NCBI GenBank assembly: GCA_021234155.1
Contig: JAJEKV010000099.1
Span: 2,610,165-2,674,164, forward strand
Source: Isoetes taiwanensis
Lineage: Eukaryota > Streptophyta > Lycopodiopsida > Isoetales > Isoetaceae
DNA: 64,000 bases
Direction of reading: 5' to 3'
Numbering within the stretch: the first letter of the stretch is position 1; each line of letters starts with the position of its first letter. The notes under the pieces are model-generated. The model had not been told where the DNA came from and made no database searches. It saw only the letters and a list, made by a program, of their open reading frames with translations. This document shows, piece after piece, positions 11,413 to 21,731 of the stretch. Position numbers and translations under genes: made by a program.

Positions 11413-12487
11413 GCCAAGGCAGCAGATTTCCAGTGGGCAGACTCAGAACAATTGAGAGCAGCATGAATAGTTGAGGGATTATCATCTGTAGCTAGGCAAA
11501 CCCATTCGGCTAAATATAATTGCGCATTTTCAATAACTTTTTGAGTGGGTGCACGTGATCTTTGAGAGCGTATAAGGTAATCTGATTGGCTAGGTGCAGG
11601 ATCAGCCAGAGGAGAAACAGGATCTGATGTATGATCAGAAGGAGGAAGCGGGGATGAAGTGGTGGAATCAAGAGGAGGCAGCTCGGATGAGGAAGCAGAA
11701 GCAAGAGAAGGAGGTGCAGGCTGATTGATAAGAGCAAGGCGATGGGCGTCATGATCAATAAAGGGAGGTGAAGGGTCAGGAACAAGGATACTCCAATCAA
11801 TGAACTCAGTGTCCTCTTGCTGCCCTGGAATGTCAAATTCATCAAAATGAACATCGGAACTGATCAATACCTTATCAGAAGTGGGATCCCAGCATTTGTA
11901 AGCCTTGTGATTTGGTGAGTATCCAATGAATCTACATTTGAGGCTCTTGTCTCCAAATTTCGTGCGTAGAGCTTTGGGGACTTGAACATAAACGGTGCTA
12001 CCAAAAACACGGAGGTGAGACACATCTGGTTTAGACCCAAACCATGCTTCATGTGGTGTGGATCCCGGGACTGCAACAGTTGGAAGAAGGTTCTGAGTGT
12101 GGACTACAGCAGTAATGGCTTCTTCCCAAAAGGTTTTATCAAGATGACCTTGAACCAAGATACTTTTGGCAGCCTCACAGATCGTCCGATTTTTGCGTTC
12201 CGCGACCCCATTCTGTTGAGGAGTGCGCCTCGTGGTGAGTTGACGATGAATACCAGCAGATGCACAAGTGTCTTGGAAAAGATTACTCAAGTACCCCTTT
12301 GCCTGTTTGAGTTTCAACAGTAGCCTTGAAGAGAAGAAAAGCATCAAGGGCTTGGCTCTTTTTCTTGAGAAAGTAGACCGTCACTCTCCTGCTATGATCA
12401 TCAATAAAGGAAATATAATATTTATTTCCAGTTCTGCTACAAATCTCCATTTTGCCACAGAGGTCAGAATGAATGAGATCTAGAATT
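11205..12487 (-). pseudogene. Copia integrase core and C-terminal part, with deletion
   Basis: From 12487 leftwards the minus strand encodes an integrase core start ('HSDLCGKMEICSRTGNKYY', 'FIDDHSRR'). The frame then breaks near 12310, and the next readable part starts at 'LSNLFQDTCASAGI' and includes 'TPQQNGVAERKNR', which holds the catalytic glutamate. Between these, family members carry the second catalytic aspartate in an 'SDRGGE'-type motif. That motif is missing here, so a short deletion has removed it and shifted the frame. Downstream is a proline/serine-rich linker before reverse transcriptase. The first and third catalytic residues remain, but the enzyme would be inactive. Confidence 0.88.
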
Positions 12488-14166
12488 TGTGACGTTCCAG
12501 CACAGTATACGCCCCAGGACGTATACTATACTGCCTCGTCACGCGTACACGCCACCCCGACTGACGTGTACGCCAACTTGTAGCTAGGCTAATAGCCCTA
12601 GGGGGCAACGTGCAAGGAGTGCGCATTTATTAATGTGCACATTAAACAATGTGCACATTATCCCATATGGCCACTTCATACCAAGTGGGCCACACCCATA
12701 GGTGCAATTAATGTGCACATTTTCCAATGTACACATTCATTAATGTGCACACATTTCCATGTGGGCACATTTGGGTGCACACATTTCCATGTGGGCACAT
12801 TTGGCCACCTAGCCCTTAAAGGCAAGTGGGCCCATTTCCAATTATCCCACATGCCAAAAGGGGATAATTGGAAACCCTAGCCAACCCCCTTGTCTATATA
12901 GGGTAGGAAATCCTAACTTGCCCAATTTCGATTCTAGGGTTTTAGAACTCTGTTTTGGCTGCCTCAACAGCCAAAACCGCCTCCCAGACTCTGCCTGAGA
13001 GGATTGCAACGTTAGTTTCCCTTGATTCAAGCTTTTCAGCAGAATGGTCGAGCTCAGGTCAGGAGGAGGAACTCAAGGATCAGGTATTTGGCCAATTAGA
13101 TAGTCTAAACCCTATTTCAGTCATAGAATCAGTAGGTTTAGCCTATTAAATTGCCCATAGCAGCCTTCTAGATCTCTAGATGCCAGCCTCTAACTAAAGA
13201 ATCTAACTCTATGATGTAGATTAGATATAGTTCTTTAGTTCTGCTATGATGTATATAGATGATGTATCTCTATGAACTCCTTGTATTGGGAAGGGGGGTA
13301 GAGACCTAAAGCTTGGTAGTAGATGCTCTTAGAGTAGCCTCTCTAGCACACTATAGATTCGGCCTGTGTACAAGAACCACACCTGGTTGTGGGTGAAGGG
13401 GCCAGACTGGCTAAGAAGGAGGTTTATGTTCTGACTCTTGAACGATCCCTCTGGTGTGTAAAGCCTACCAGGGATCATTGTGACTAGGTCTGATGGCTTG
13501 CCACTGTGTGTGGGCAAGGCATGGGCTCGACACCCGTGAAGTGGTGTTCACTTTCCAGTGGGTTCAGTCGAATAAGGGCAGTGGCCCTCTAGTCACCTCG
13601 AGTCAGCATGTAGATCTCTGGAGGGAGAGATCCCTACCTGCCCCATCGGAGCTGGGAGGATGAACCCAGGAATAGCCCCTTTGGCTATGCATCCGGCGGG
13701 CTACAGTCAGGTCCCAACACTTTTCAGCCTACTCTGCAAAGTGGGCACAGGAGGGGCGGATGGAGTGGACAACCCTATGCCATGTTCATATGCCAGCCAA
13801 ATCCATTGCCATGAATTCTGTCTGCAACGAACTCTGGAGACCCAAGCCGTCAGTCATTCCCTCGAGTCTGAGCCTTGGGTAGAACTCCCCGTATGTATTG
13901 TGCTCACCTTGTTTATGCAGATGTGATGAGCCACCCTTCGAGGTGGGTATGTGCTTATGATTATATACTGACATGTATGTTTACGCTTCCGCAGCTAGGT
14001 AGGCCCTGAGGGAGACGGGGTAAAATGACCCCTTCACTCTTCCCACTGGAACCCGTCACGGTTGCAGTGTCATGTGGAGGGCCCTGTATCGGCACGGAGC
14101 TGGTATGGGGGATGAACTCCTGTTTGTATACGATGAGGGCATCGTATACGAGTAGGGGACGTCACA
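12488..14166. mobile_element. Solo Gypsy-type LTR nested in the Copia element
   Basis: A 1679-bp segment begins TGTGACGTTCC and ends GACGTCACA, and is flanked by a perfect duplication GAATT (12483-12487 and 14167-14171). Its ends match those of the Gypsy LTRs at 17934 and 31112. Its second half shares blocks with them, for example 'aggggcggatggagtggaca'. It has no internal coding region, so it is the product of recombination between the two LTRs of a related but distinct subfamily. It splits the Copia polyprotein between pre-integrase and integrase. Confidence 0.95.
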
Positions 14167-14171
14167 GAATT

Positions 14172-15067
14172 GCTGCAGCTCGGTGACCAACAACAGCATA
14201 TGTTCTGCGAACATGCTTGCCAAGCATGCAAGCATGGCAAAGGGGAAGGCTGTGACTAGGAAGATGGGCAAGACCAGTGACTATGTTTTCATGTGAAAGA
14301 GATTGAAGACGTTTGATATTGAGATGGGCAAATCGGAGATGCCATAATAAGAGGGGGTCTGATGTGGCAGAGGCAAGACAGGCTTCTGAAGCGGGAGGTG
14401 GAACAAGTGAAATTTCATATAGATTGCCAACTCTAGAGCCTTGAGCAAGAGGATCTTGAGGAAGCTGAATGGAATCAGAAAAAATAAGAACAGAGGTTTG
14501 GGTAAAAACAGTAATCATACCTTGATCAGCAAGCTTGGCAACAGAGAGCAGATTCTTGCGCAGATTTGGAACAAGAAGAGTATCGGAAAGAGCAGCAAAT
14601 TTGCCATGAGTAAGAGGAAATTGCAGAGTACCTTTAGCAACGATATCAATCTGAGCTGTGGAACCGAGTTGGACACCACCCGTCATAGTAGTGCAATCGT
14701 GAAGAATATGGGCTTGATTCACCATGGTAGATGTGCAAGCAGAATCCACAGTGAGAATTGTGGTGGATGGTGAGATTGGAGCCTCTGGTTCTGAAAGACA
14801 GGCCTCTTCAAGAAGAGAGGTCTGAGCATGAATTGGATCAGCCTGAAGCAGATCAAAAGAAAGTACCTCTGAGATACACGCTTCTTCAAGGAGACACGTC
14901 TCTTCTTTGAGCTCTAAGGCCTCCACCATGTGGGCCATCTCGTCATTCTTTGGAGGAGTAAATGTGGATGCCTTCCTGGTCTTTGCGAAGCAGAGTGCCA
15001 TCCCGAGCATATTGCGGTTTTCTTTCACCAGTACTATGCTGGGTAGGGCTTCGAGTTTGAGTAACAA
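14172..15067 (-). pseudogene. Copia protease and GAG-pre-integrase domain
   Basis: The minus-strand frame carries an aspartic protease segment 'LTVDSACTSTMV' and 'GTLQFPLTHG', then 'LLSVAKLADQGM'. The zinc-binding pre-integrase follows: 'LWHLRFAHLN' gives the two histidines and 'CHACMLGKH' the two cysteines. The frame is cut at 14171 by the solo LTR. The region upstream (about 15010-15067) should hold the gag zinc knuckle, but no intact CxxC...H...C is readable because the phase changes there. Confidence 0.88.
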
Positions 15068-15716
15068 AGGCTTGCTCGGGTTTGGTACGCTCTCCTCTTT
15101 GGTGATGCATGAGAGAGAGCTCTATGAGATCTTCACCAATCTCTTCCCAGCTAGCTTCCTTGCGTGAGGTCAGCATTAATTCGACTGTCCCATCCCAAGA
15201 ACGAGGAAGAGAAGTATACAATTTCAGTTTCTTCTGAGCATTGGACAATGCATGATCTCTGCCGGCATCTTCAAGTTGATCAAATTTTTCCTGCAGTTTG
15301 GCAAGATGGACCCTAATGTCCTAGCCATCTTGATATTTGAGGGTCTCCAATTCAGTATGAAGCTGCAATACTTCAATCTCCGACCTTTTTCCATAACGGG
15401 AGCAAAGAAAATCCCACAGGGCTTTACTTCCTTTCTCCAATTCTCCCCGCACCAGTTGCAGCTGGTTCTTGGAGAGGCACATTGCCAAACATGCCAAGGC
15501 ACGACTATCCTTGTGCTTCCACAACAAAAGATTCTTTTGTTCAGGATCATCTGCTTTGGTGATGACGGGCTGGGTTTCGCTGCCTTCAGTTACTTCCCAC
15601 AGCAGCTCCGCCTTCAAATACAATTTCATCATCCTTTTCCAACCATCAAACCCTTTTCCATCAAAGGCTTGTGGATGCAGGTTCATCAAGCTTGAATTGT
15701 TGCCACCGGCTGCCAT
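14943..15716 (-). pseudogene. Copia gag
   Basis: The ATG at 15714-15716 opens a gag starting MAAGGNNSSLMNL, with the family-typical 'FDGKGFDGWKRMMKLYL' segment and a later 'LYTSLPRSWDGTVELML'. The same phase runs from 15716 to 14943 except for one TAG at 15321-15323, after 'ETLKYQDG'. The stop could come from a single substitution of GAG, but the ancestral codon is my inference. Gag would form the virus-like particle. The next domain, protease, is in another phase. Confidence 0.9.
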
Positions 15717-15798
15717 TCTGTCACTCTTCAATTCTTATCAAAACAGGATGCAGGAATCGCTTTCAATCCTTTGAGATCTTAGACTCAATTGAAAGAAG

Positions 15799-15810
15799 GC
15801 TCTGATACCA
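15799..15810 (-). promoter_or_regulatory. Copia primer-binding site (tRNA-iMet)
   Basis: On the minus strand TGGTATCAGAGC directly follows the 5' LTR. This matches the 3' end of plant initiator methionine tRNA. Confidence 0.95.
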
Positions 15811-16054
15811 TGTGAAAGAACAAGAGCGCAAGAAGCAAATGGAATTCAAGTGAACATTTGATTCATAAGAACGAAGATCCTTATACATGGCTTGATCTGA
15901 TATGATCAGATACTAACAGAAGACTGACAAATGTAATCAACCTAACGAACTGAACGGTAACAAGAAGTAAATCTAATGACTGTAATCTTGTCTCTACTAA
16001 CTCCAGGTGTCAACCTATAATGAATCCATGTGTCAAGGTGTGACTGCTTCAACA
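15811..16054 (-). repeat. Copia 5' LTR
   Basis: 244 bp, TG...CA, differing from the partner at 9688-9931 by two substitutions. It is followed by the right target duplication GCACA at 16055-16059. Confidence 0.95.
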
Positions 16055-16059
16055 GCACA

Positions 16060-17043
16060 TGCATCCTTAAATCTTTAAAATCAGAGATAATTCACATAGA
16101 CATGGTCTGGGTGAGCATGTAATTAGATTTTGCACAGAATGCTATGGAAAGGCAAATGTTTGCTGGAGCTCGGATGAAATAGTGCCAAATTGGTGTGTGA
16201 CGAAGGGCAGGACACTATAATAAAAGAACGACTATCAAATTTGAGCAAAATTAAATGGGCTAACATGTAATCATAGTCGCAAAACCTAGATTCTATTAAT
16301 CAATGAGACTATTTGGAGATAGACATCAAATGCAAAAACCTGTCAAAAAAACACGCCTGGGAACTTGGTTCAGGTTCTCAAAACCCAACAAATCCTCGTC
16401 GTTGCCACAGTTTCCATAATTGTTGCAGCAGTGTTTAAAAATCATTACCCAATTTCGACATTCAACGAAACTCGATTCTGTCTACCCAGATCAAGCGGAT
16501 TATGCATGGTGGATTATTTTCATGCTTAGAGCAATTCCCACAGCTTTGACATTTTATTGGCCGACGAGAATGCCTAAAAGTGCCTGATACACTGCTCGAC
16601 ATGGCCAAGGTTTTTAACGTGAAATTTGATCTTCCGGGAGAAAGCCCACTTCCTTTGTTGGAGTCGAACAGGAAAAATTTGGGATTTTTAGTTGGAAATT
16701 TGTCTACACGCATGGAAAACAATTGGTGGGCACATGATGCACTTGGTTTTTTTTCGACATTGCATACTACAGCGGCAATTTATTCCAGAAGGATGTGCTC
16801 AGTTCGATCGGTTGGCTTCCATCTAGAAAATCTAGAAATTATTCATGACCGTCCCTACGCAACATCAGATTTCTTGAATAATTTCACACTCTCTAGGATC
16901 CCAGTCATGAACTCATGCTTAAAGTGGGGGGCAATAAGTTATGGTTAGCATCTTTCTATAGTGCGAGCACTGAACACAGGGCAAAAAAAAAAAAAGTGCA
17001 GTTTCAAATCCTGCATGTTATAGCATGTATAGATGAGTTGGTG
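16060..17043. other. Noncoding DNA between Copia and the minus-strand gene end
   Basis: No gene recognised. A plus frame at 16580-16948 (122 codons) has no recognisable domain. A minus frame from 17460 to 16945 follows the stop of the upstream exon and runs through a CACTA-like terminal motif, so I read it as noncoding. Confidence 0.4.
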
Positions 17044-17076
17044 AAGAGAAACGTCCGCCGCGATAAGTTTCTTGTC
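17044..17076 (-). repeat. CACTA-like terminal motif, degenerate copy 1
   Basis: The sequence 'gagaaacgtccgccgcgataagtttcttgt' matches the element end at 35841-35889. Read on the minus strand it starts ACAAGAAACTTATCGCGGCGG, like the terminus of a CACTA transposon without its outermost bases. Confidence 0.5.
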
Positions 17077-17472
17077 TGAACATATATAATCGAGTCTCAT
17101 ATTTTTCTTTTTTTTTGTTCTCTCCTCAATTTTTTCTCCGCCGCAATCTATATCATTGTTGAGAAGCCAGTTTTGGTTGAGATGGTCGAGGAGATCTCCA
17201 CCGTATATGCTGGCAGTGCCATAGCCATACAGCTCGTGCTTTTCCTCTGTTTTTGCACTGAAATCCCCTGTTTTTGCTGCGAGATGCTCTGTTTTTCCCC
17301 CTTTGATCGCCGGAGTTGAATCTACCTTCCGTCCTTTTTTCATGGCCTCTTTTAGAACCCCATACAGCATGATATTCTGCAGCAAATCGTCCTTTTGCAG
17401 CGAAGAAAGAAAAAACGGGCTTTTACCAGAGTGCTGCTTATCCTTTTCGATCCTCTGCATGCACTAAGGCTT

Positions 17473-17825
17473 TCATGTGCTTTCAAAGAATCCTCTATTT
17501 TCACCGGAAGCATCAGACTGGGCAGCGGATTTTCCTTCAGGGCATCTTTTCTCAATCTTTTGCTCTTCAATTACTTCTCCAACCGAAGAACCTGTCTCAT
17601 CCGGTGCTATTCTCAAATAGCTCTGCCAAATTTCGTGTAGGCTGGGCAATGTCTGCCATAAGGGTTCCATGAGGACTCCAGGGTTTGTTTTTGCTTCAAG
17701 CACCTGTATCAAGCTAAGTTCTAAACTTCTAAGTTGAAGATCTTTCTTTAGAATAATGAGCACTTACCTTACGCTCTATTTCGGGGACTTTCAACACCAC
17801 TTTATTTACTTCTCGCTTCCTGCAA
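17473..17825 (-). CDS. Last two exons of an unrecognised host gene
   Basis: On the minus strand an acceptor (ctggctgttgcag) precedes exon 17825-17776, which ends at a strong donor (CGTAAG/gtaagt). The next acceptor (cttgatacag) starts exon 17727-17473. The phases join cleanly: 'KVVLKVPEIERK' continues as 'VLEAKTNPGVLMEPLWQTL', then 'EIWQSYLRIAPDETGSS', ending with 'GENRGFFEST' and TGA. I do not recognise the family; the C-terminus is polar and probably disordered. The Gypsy element begins at 17934, about 110 bp upstream of the first of these exons, so it lies in the preceding intron or has cut the gene off from its 5' half. Matching splice phases make a real gene more likely than chance. Confidence 0.5.
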
Positions 17826-17933
17826 CAGCCAGATCAATTTATTTGCCCTGCCATTCATGTCGGATTGGATCATATCCAAGAAATATGTACTCAAATGTCT
17901 CATATATTTTGTGTATCATGCATGATTTGTCCG

Positions 17934-19562
17934 TGTGACGTTCCAAGTATTTATACGGTATACGTATAGATATGTTGACACGTCACCCCGTATAGATACG
18001 CTACCATGGGGCATGGTAACCTAGGGGGTTGACTTAAAAAGGATTAAATTAGCTATGCTAATTTAATTGTTGAAGATAATAACCTACAATTAAGGGATCA
18101 TTATTTATAAAGGATAATTAAACTAATTATCCTTTGGGAACGCGCCACCCGCCAAACCCGATTGGCCCGGCATGGTGAATGCTATTTTGGACCCATAAGG
18201 TGGATCACCACCCCCGTATCCACCATAATCGACTGAAAATGGAGCCTACCTTGGGATTGAGCTGAGCCACCTTGCCCAAGTACTTGCACTGTGTGATCGA
18301 GCTGAGCATCGAAGTTTGAAAGATGGAGGCACCAAACGATAACGGGTCGAAAGGGAATACTGTGGGGTGGCTAGTATAGGCTGATATTCTAGGGTAAGCG
18401 CCCTTCCGGGCACTTGTGTGTTGTCTTGTATGTTTCTCTCTGCTTTTATTCGTAGGAACTAACCCTTGGTTGAAAAGGTAAGTTCTCTTTATATTTTGGT
18501 TCGGGTTTTGCTCTCAAGGGATGAATTGATAGTTCTTTGCTTAGTTAGCACTCTCGAGATGGGGGATTACGGGAGGGTAGAGACCCTGAGGCCATATATT
18601 GTAGTATGCTCCTAGATAAAGCCCTGTATTATCCCAATAATGCGGCTCGTGCACAAGAACCCACCGGGTCATAAATGCTATGGTAATGCGGCTTAGCACC
18701 GGACAAGGAACACAGTGGTGAAGTGGAGGTGGGGTCTTGCACGAACATAAAAGGCTCCTGGGACTCCTATAGCGAGCTAGACCTGATAGCCGGTCACGTA
18801 GAGGGCCGGGTATGGGTCTGACACTCCCTGGGTGGGAAGGTGTGACCCGTATGGGGCACCTTGCACTTTGAGTAGATTTAGGGCGAGTAAGTCGGGTACG
18901 GATGCGGGGTCGCCGATGCGGCACGTATTCTCTAGCTTCGCCCATGGAGCCACCGCGTGATTCTCGAAGGGGCGCTTCCCCGACCGCCTCATCGGACCGG
19001 GACTTCATGAACCCTGGAGTAGGCTCAGCAGGGTGATGCCTCGAGCCTGCATCTCCGGAAGGCTATAGCGACGCCATAGCGTGAATTGACCCATCTGCAA
19101 AGTGTGCACAGGAGGGGCGGATGGAGTGGACAACCCTAGCCAATGTTCTATGCCAGCCAACGCCATGTCAAGATTCTGTCTGCTGATCTCTTGAGGCCTA
19201 GCCGTCAGTCGATCCTCACTGGAGTCTGAACCGGGGTAGAACCATGGGTTTGGGGTGTTTTCTTAGGTTTAGATGCATATTCTTTGCCGTTGGTATTTGG
19301 ATGGATATGCCACCCTTCGTGGTGGTTATTTATATGTGATTTATGCTGTGTGCTAACCCTTGTATTCACGCTTCCGCGACGTAGGAGCCCCATTGAAGGC
19401 GTGGGCCGAATGACCCCGTTCAGTCCTTCTTCCCGGGCATCGTATTATAGATGGCCCGAAATAGACGGAGGGTTTCTCTCATGGCGAAGTTGGTCGCCAT
19501 GGGAGGGAAAGTCCCCGTATGTATATCGTCCGAGGGTCGATATGTGTTGAGGGCGTCCCACA
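17934..19562 (+). repeat. Gypsy 5' LTR
   Basis: Begins TGTGACGTTCC and ends GCGTCCCACA, with two extra bases relative to the partner's GCGTCACA. Long stretches are almost identical to the 3' LTR (two differences in about 230 bases near 18421-18650). Other differences cluster in G/C-rich words. Confidence 0.93.
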
Positions 19563-19563
19563 A

Positions 19564-19576
19564 AGGTATCGAGCAT
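19564..19576 (+). promoter_or_regulatory. Gypsy primer-binding site, degenerate
   Basis: 'aggtatcgagca' follows the 5' LTR and resembles TGGTATCAGAGCA with one base missing and the first base changed. It points to initiator tRNA-Met as primer. Confidence 0.7.
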
Positions 19577-20194
19577 GGTTTTGTGAAGCCAAACTATTGC
19601 ACTGGCCACATACTAACTCGATAGATCGTTAGCTAGAGAGTGAGGATTTTGGCGTAGTATGAGTTTTCGGGTGGTGTAATGGATGCCGTCATGCTTGCTT
19701 TAGCGTGGTCTAATTGTAATTAAGAGGGGTGTACCCGGTACCCAACCCTAACCCTAAGTGGCGGGCAGGGGGTACCCGGGTGTCGGTGGCGCCAGAAAAC
19801 CTCGGGGTAGGGGTGCCGCCACCCAAAAAAAAAAAAACCCTAAGTGGCGGGCAGGGGGTACCCGGACGCCGCTGGCGCCCGTGGCGACGTCGAGGTAGGG
19901 GGTGCCCGCCACCTCGGCAGCGCCCTCGTCACTTTTCATAAAAAGTTTTTAGGGTTAAAATTTTAAAAGTGACTTTTCTTTCACTTTTCTTAAACACCTA
20001 GCGCCCTTTTGAGTCTCACCTGGCCGCCATAGCCACGAAACTAGAAGCTTCCCCCGCCATAGCCAAACCTCGCCTCTTACCTTTCTCCCCAAGCGCCCGG
20101 CGACCACCTAGCGCCTACTCTATAAGGATGGAGACACCCAAGCAAGTTTATACGCCGTAAGCCTCGCTATTCCAAAACCCCTATAGAGCTTATA
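19577..20194 (+). repeat. Gypsy untranslated leader with GC-rich tandem duplication
   Basis: Two copies of an 86-bp-spaced GC-rich unit ('ccctaagtggcgggcagggg' plus 'tacccgg') start at 19752 and 19838, separated by a run of 13 A's (19825-19837). Open frames across it on both strands reflect composition. It may be a structured leader, but no function can be shown. Confidence 0.7.
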
Positions 20195-20798
20195 ATGGCT
20201 GAATTGCCGCCACAACGAGACCCAAATGGCCAGACGGGTTTAAGACTGAAGACATCTTGGAGTACTTTATGGAAGCGCTTCTCTGAAAATTCGAGAATCC
20301 CATACCCGCTCTTTTGCTATAATGAGCGCTTTGTGTTCAAGCTCAACGCTATTCGGGAGACCCATGATAGTGGAACAGAAGATGGCGCCCCGTAAGTATG
20401 CCCGTTCTTTCCGCCCGCCAGGGATGACCAAGCGAGGGAGGAGGCCTTACAAACGCAGCCTGTAACGGTTTGCAAATGGCCCAAGAGGCGGATCTGCAAG
20501 CGGGTTGGCGTTGGATGATCCGGATACCGCTACCTAGGAAATGGCATGTGCCTCTTTGATGGGGAGCCTATACTCTTCCATCGTTTTCATATGAAGAGAG
20601 ACCAACCGTATCCTCTGGGAAGCGTGATCACCCTCAGATTTCACGCAGATCACTTTCACGGGCCGTTGAACGAGACATGCAAGCTAATCCCCCACGTTAC
20701 CTCATAGAGCTCACAAGAAGAACGGAGATTAGAATAGCCAAAGAGAAGCAAGCGGAGGAGCAAGCCACACTCGGCGCTAGCAATGTAAGGCAACACAG
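20195..20798 (+). pseudogene. N-terminal part of the H3-containing accessory protein, frameshifted
   Basis: An ATG at 20195 opens 66 codons (MAELPPQRDPNGQTG...). Readable continuation then appears in another phase ('YLGNGMCLFDGEPILFH', 'YPLGSVITLRFHADHF', about 20520-20690). A third phase ('NPPRYLIELTRRTEIRIAKE', about 20680-20790) leads into the coiled coil at 20799. Taken together these suggest one original N-terminal region, now broken by small insertions or deletions. I recognise no family in it. Some breaks may be assembly errors, given the similar discrepancies between the LTRs. Confidence 0.5.
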
Positions 20799-21473
20799 TT
20801 GACGGAGGAGGCTGCCAAGCTTCGTGAGGATACTATTTATCAGCAACAGGTAGAACAAGAGCAAAATCTGAAGAGAATGCAGGAAGAAGCAGAGGAAAGA
20901 GCAAGAGAGGCAACCGAAGCCGTGAAGGAGCGACTGAGGAAGGAAGAGGAAGAAAGGCACCGGCAAGAGCAACCACCTGCAGAAGCCCGTGTTCCTCGCC
21001 GAAGACAAAAGAAGACACCCCAAAGATCTGGTGCTCAGTATAAGGATCAGCTTAGGGCTCGAGGAGGAATCGCTAAGGCTGCAGGGGATAACCGGCGGGA
21101 CAACATCATCCGTAAAGCCCGGCATCCTGGAACGGCAGGGAAGACTCTACCCGGAGCTGCACCCCAACCTAGGAGGAGGCATCGTTACAAGCCTGGTACC
21201 GTGGCACTTCGAGAGATAAGGAAGTACCAGAAATCCACTGAGTTTCTGTTACGAAAACTTCCTTTCCAGCGTCTGGTCCGAGAAATTGCCCAAGAATTTA
21301 AGACGGACCTTCGTTTTCAAACTCATGCCATTCTAGCACTTCAGGAGGCGGCCGAGGCTTACTTGGTAGCCCTCTTTGGCGATGCAAACCTATGTGCCAT
21401 CCATGCCAAGCGAGTAACCATCATGACAAAAGACCTACAGTTAGCACGCCGGATCCGTGGGGAACGGTCATAA
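20799..21473 (+). CDS. Coiled-coil plus histone H3 fold protein inside the Gypsy element
   Basis: The 224-codon frame begins at a TTG, so it is the 3' part of a larger frame. Residues 1-70 are a charged coiled coil rich in Glu, Arg and Gln. Residues 70-127 are basic and do not match the H3 tail. Residues 128-224 align without gaps to H3 residues 39-135 (offset 89) and end at the H3 C-terminus, 'RRIRGERS' then TAA. By eye about 12 of 97 positions differ from the plant H3.3 sequence I remember. The H3.3-type residues are present: Tyr at 41, His at 87 and Leu at 90. Loop 1 is not lengthened, so it is not CENH3-like. The positions of Lys36 and Lys37 are Arg, and no ARKS motif precedes them. The fold should pair with H4. 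Confidence is very high for the fold, low for the function. Confidence 0.96.
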   Translation: MTEEAAKLREDTIYQQQVEQEQNLKRMQEEAEERAREATEAVKERLRKEEEERHRQEQPPAEARVPRRRQKKTPQRSGAQYKDQLRARGGIAKAAGDNRRDNIIRKARHPGTAGKTLPGAAPQPRRRHRYKPGTVALREIRKYQKSTEFLLRKLPFQRLVREIAQEFKTDLRFQTHAILALQEAAEAYLVALFGDANLCAIHAKRVTIMTKDLQLARRIRGERS

Positions 21474-21729
21474 TTATGTACATCACAATTTTGTATCTAT
21501 GTAAATCGGTATATATATTAATACAAAACTGTTTTGACTTCTTATTTTGAATTGTGAATTTTCCTACAATTAAAAAAATAATAATAATAAAAATAATGAT
21601 AACTGAAAAAAAAAAGAAATGATGAGTCGGCCCTCGACGCCGTGCCAAAGAAGTTAAATACTTCATTCATTTTAGGGTTTCATCATTTCTTACTCCTGTT
21701 TCCTTCTTCCTCCCATCTTCCGCCTGCAG
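21474..21729 (+). other. AT-rich spacer 1 ending in a splice-acceptor-like site
   Basis: 256 bases follow the H3 stop. The first half is A/T-rich; the end is pyrimidine-rich ('ttccttcttcctcccatctt') and finishes 'cctgcag' just before the next ATG at 21732. Two later spacers have the same design, so it may be an intron end or an intercistronic unit. Confidence 0.55.
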
Positions 21730-21731
21730 TG

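Larger units (their letters stand above)
9688..16054 (-). mobile_element. Copia LTR retrotransposon, minus strand, interrupted by a solo LTR
   Basis: Two 244-bp LTRs (TG...CA) bound the element, flanked by a perfect 5-bp target duplication GCACA (9683-9687 and 16055-16059). Read on the minus strand the order is LTR, tRNA-iMet primer site, gag, protease, integrase, reverse transcriptase, RNase H, G-rich purine tract, LTR. Integrase before reverse transcriptase is diagnostic of Copia. Without the nested LTR and its duplication the element is about 4.7 kb. The LTRs differ at two sites, so insertion was recent, yet the reading frame has stops, shifts and a deletion in integrase, so it probably moved with enzymes supplied by relatives. 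Confidence 0.97.

Noticed and set aside
16945-17460. 171-codon minus-strand frame
   Set aside because: It lies just after the TGA of the exon ending at 17473, in the same phase but behind a second stop (TAG), and runs through a CACTA-like terminus. Better read as 3' noncoding sequence.
19743-19757. Telomere-like 'accctaaccctaa'
   Set aside because: Only two units, inside the GC-rich duplicated leader of the Gypsy element; no array.
19729-19941. 70-codon Gly/Pro/Arg-rich frame
   Set aside because: Open on both strands because of GC-rich duplicated leader sequence; no homology recognised.
20799-21473. Centromeric histone CENH3
   Set aside because: The alignment to canonical H3 is gapless with no longer loop 1, and Tyr41, His87 and Leu90 fit H3.3.
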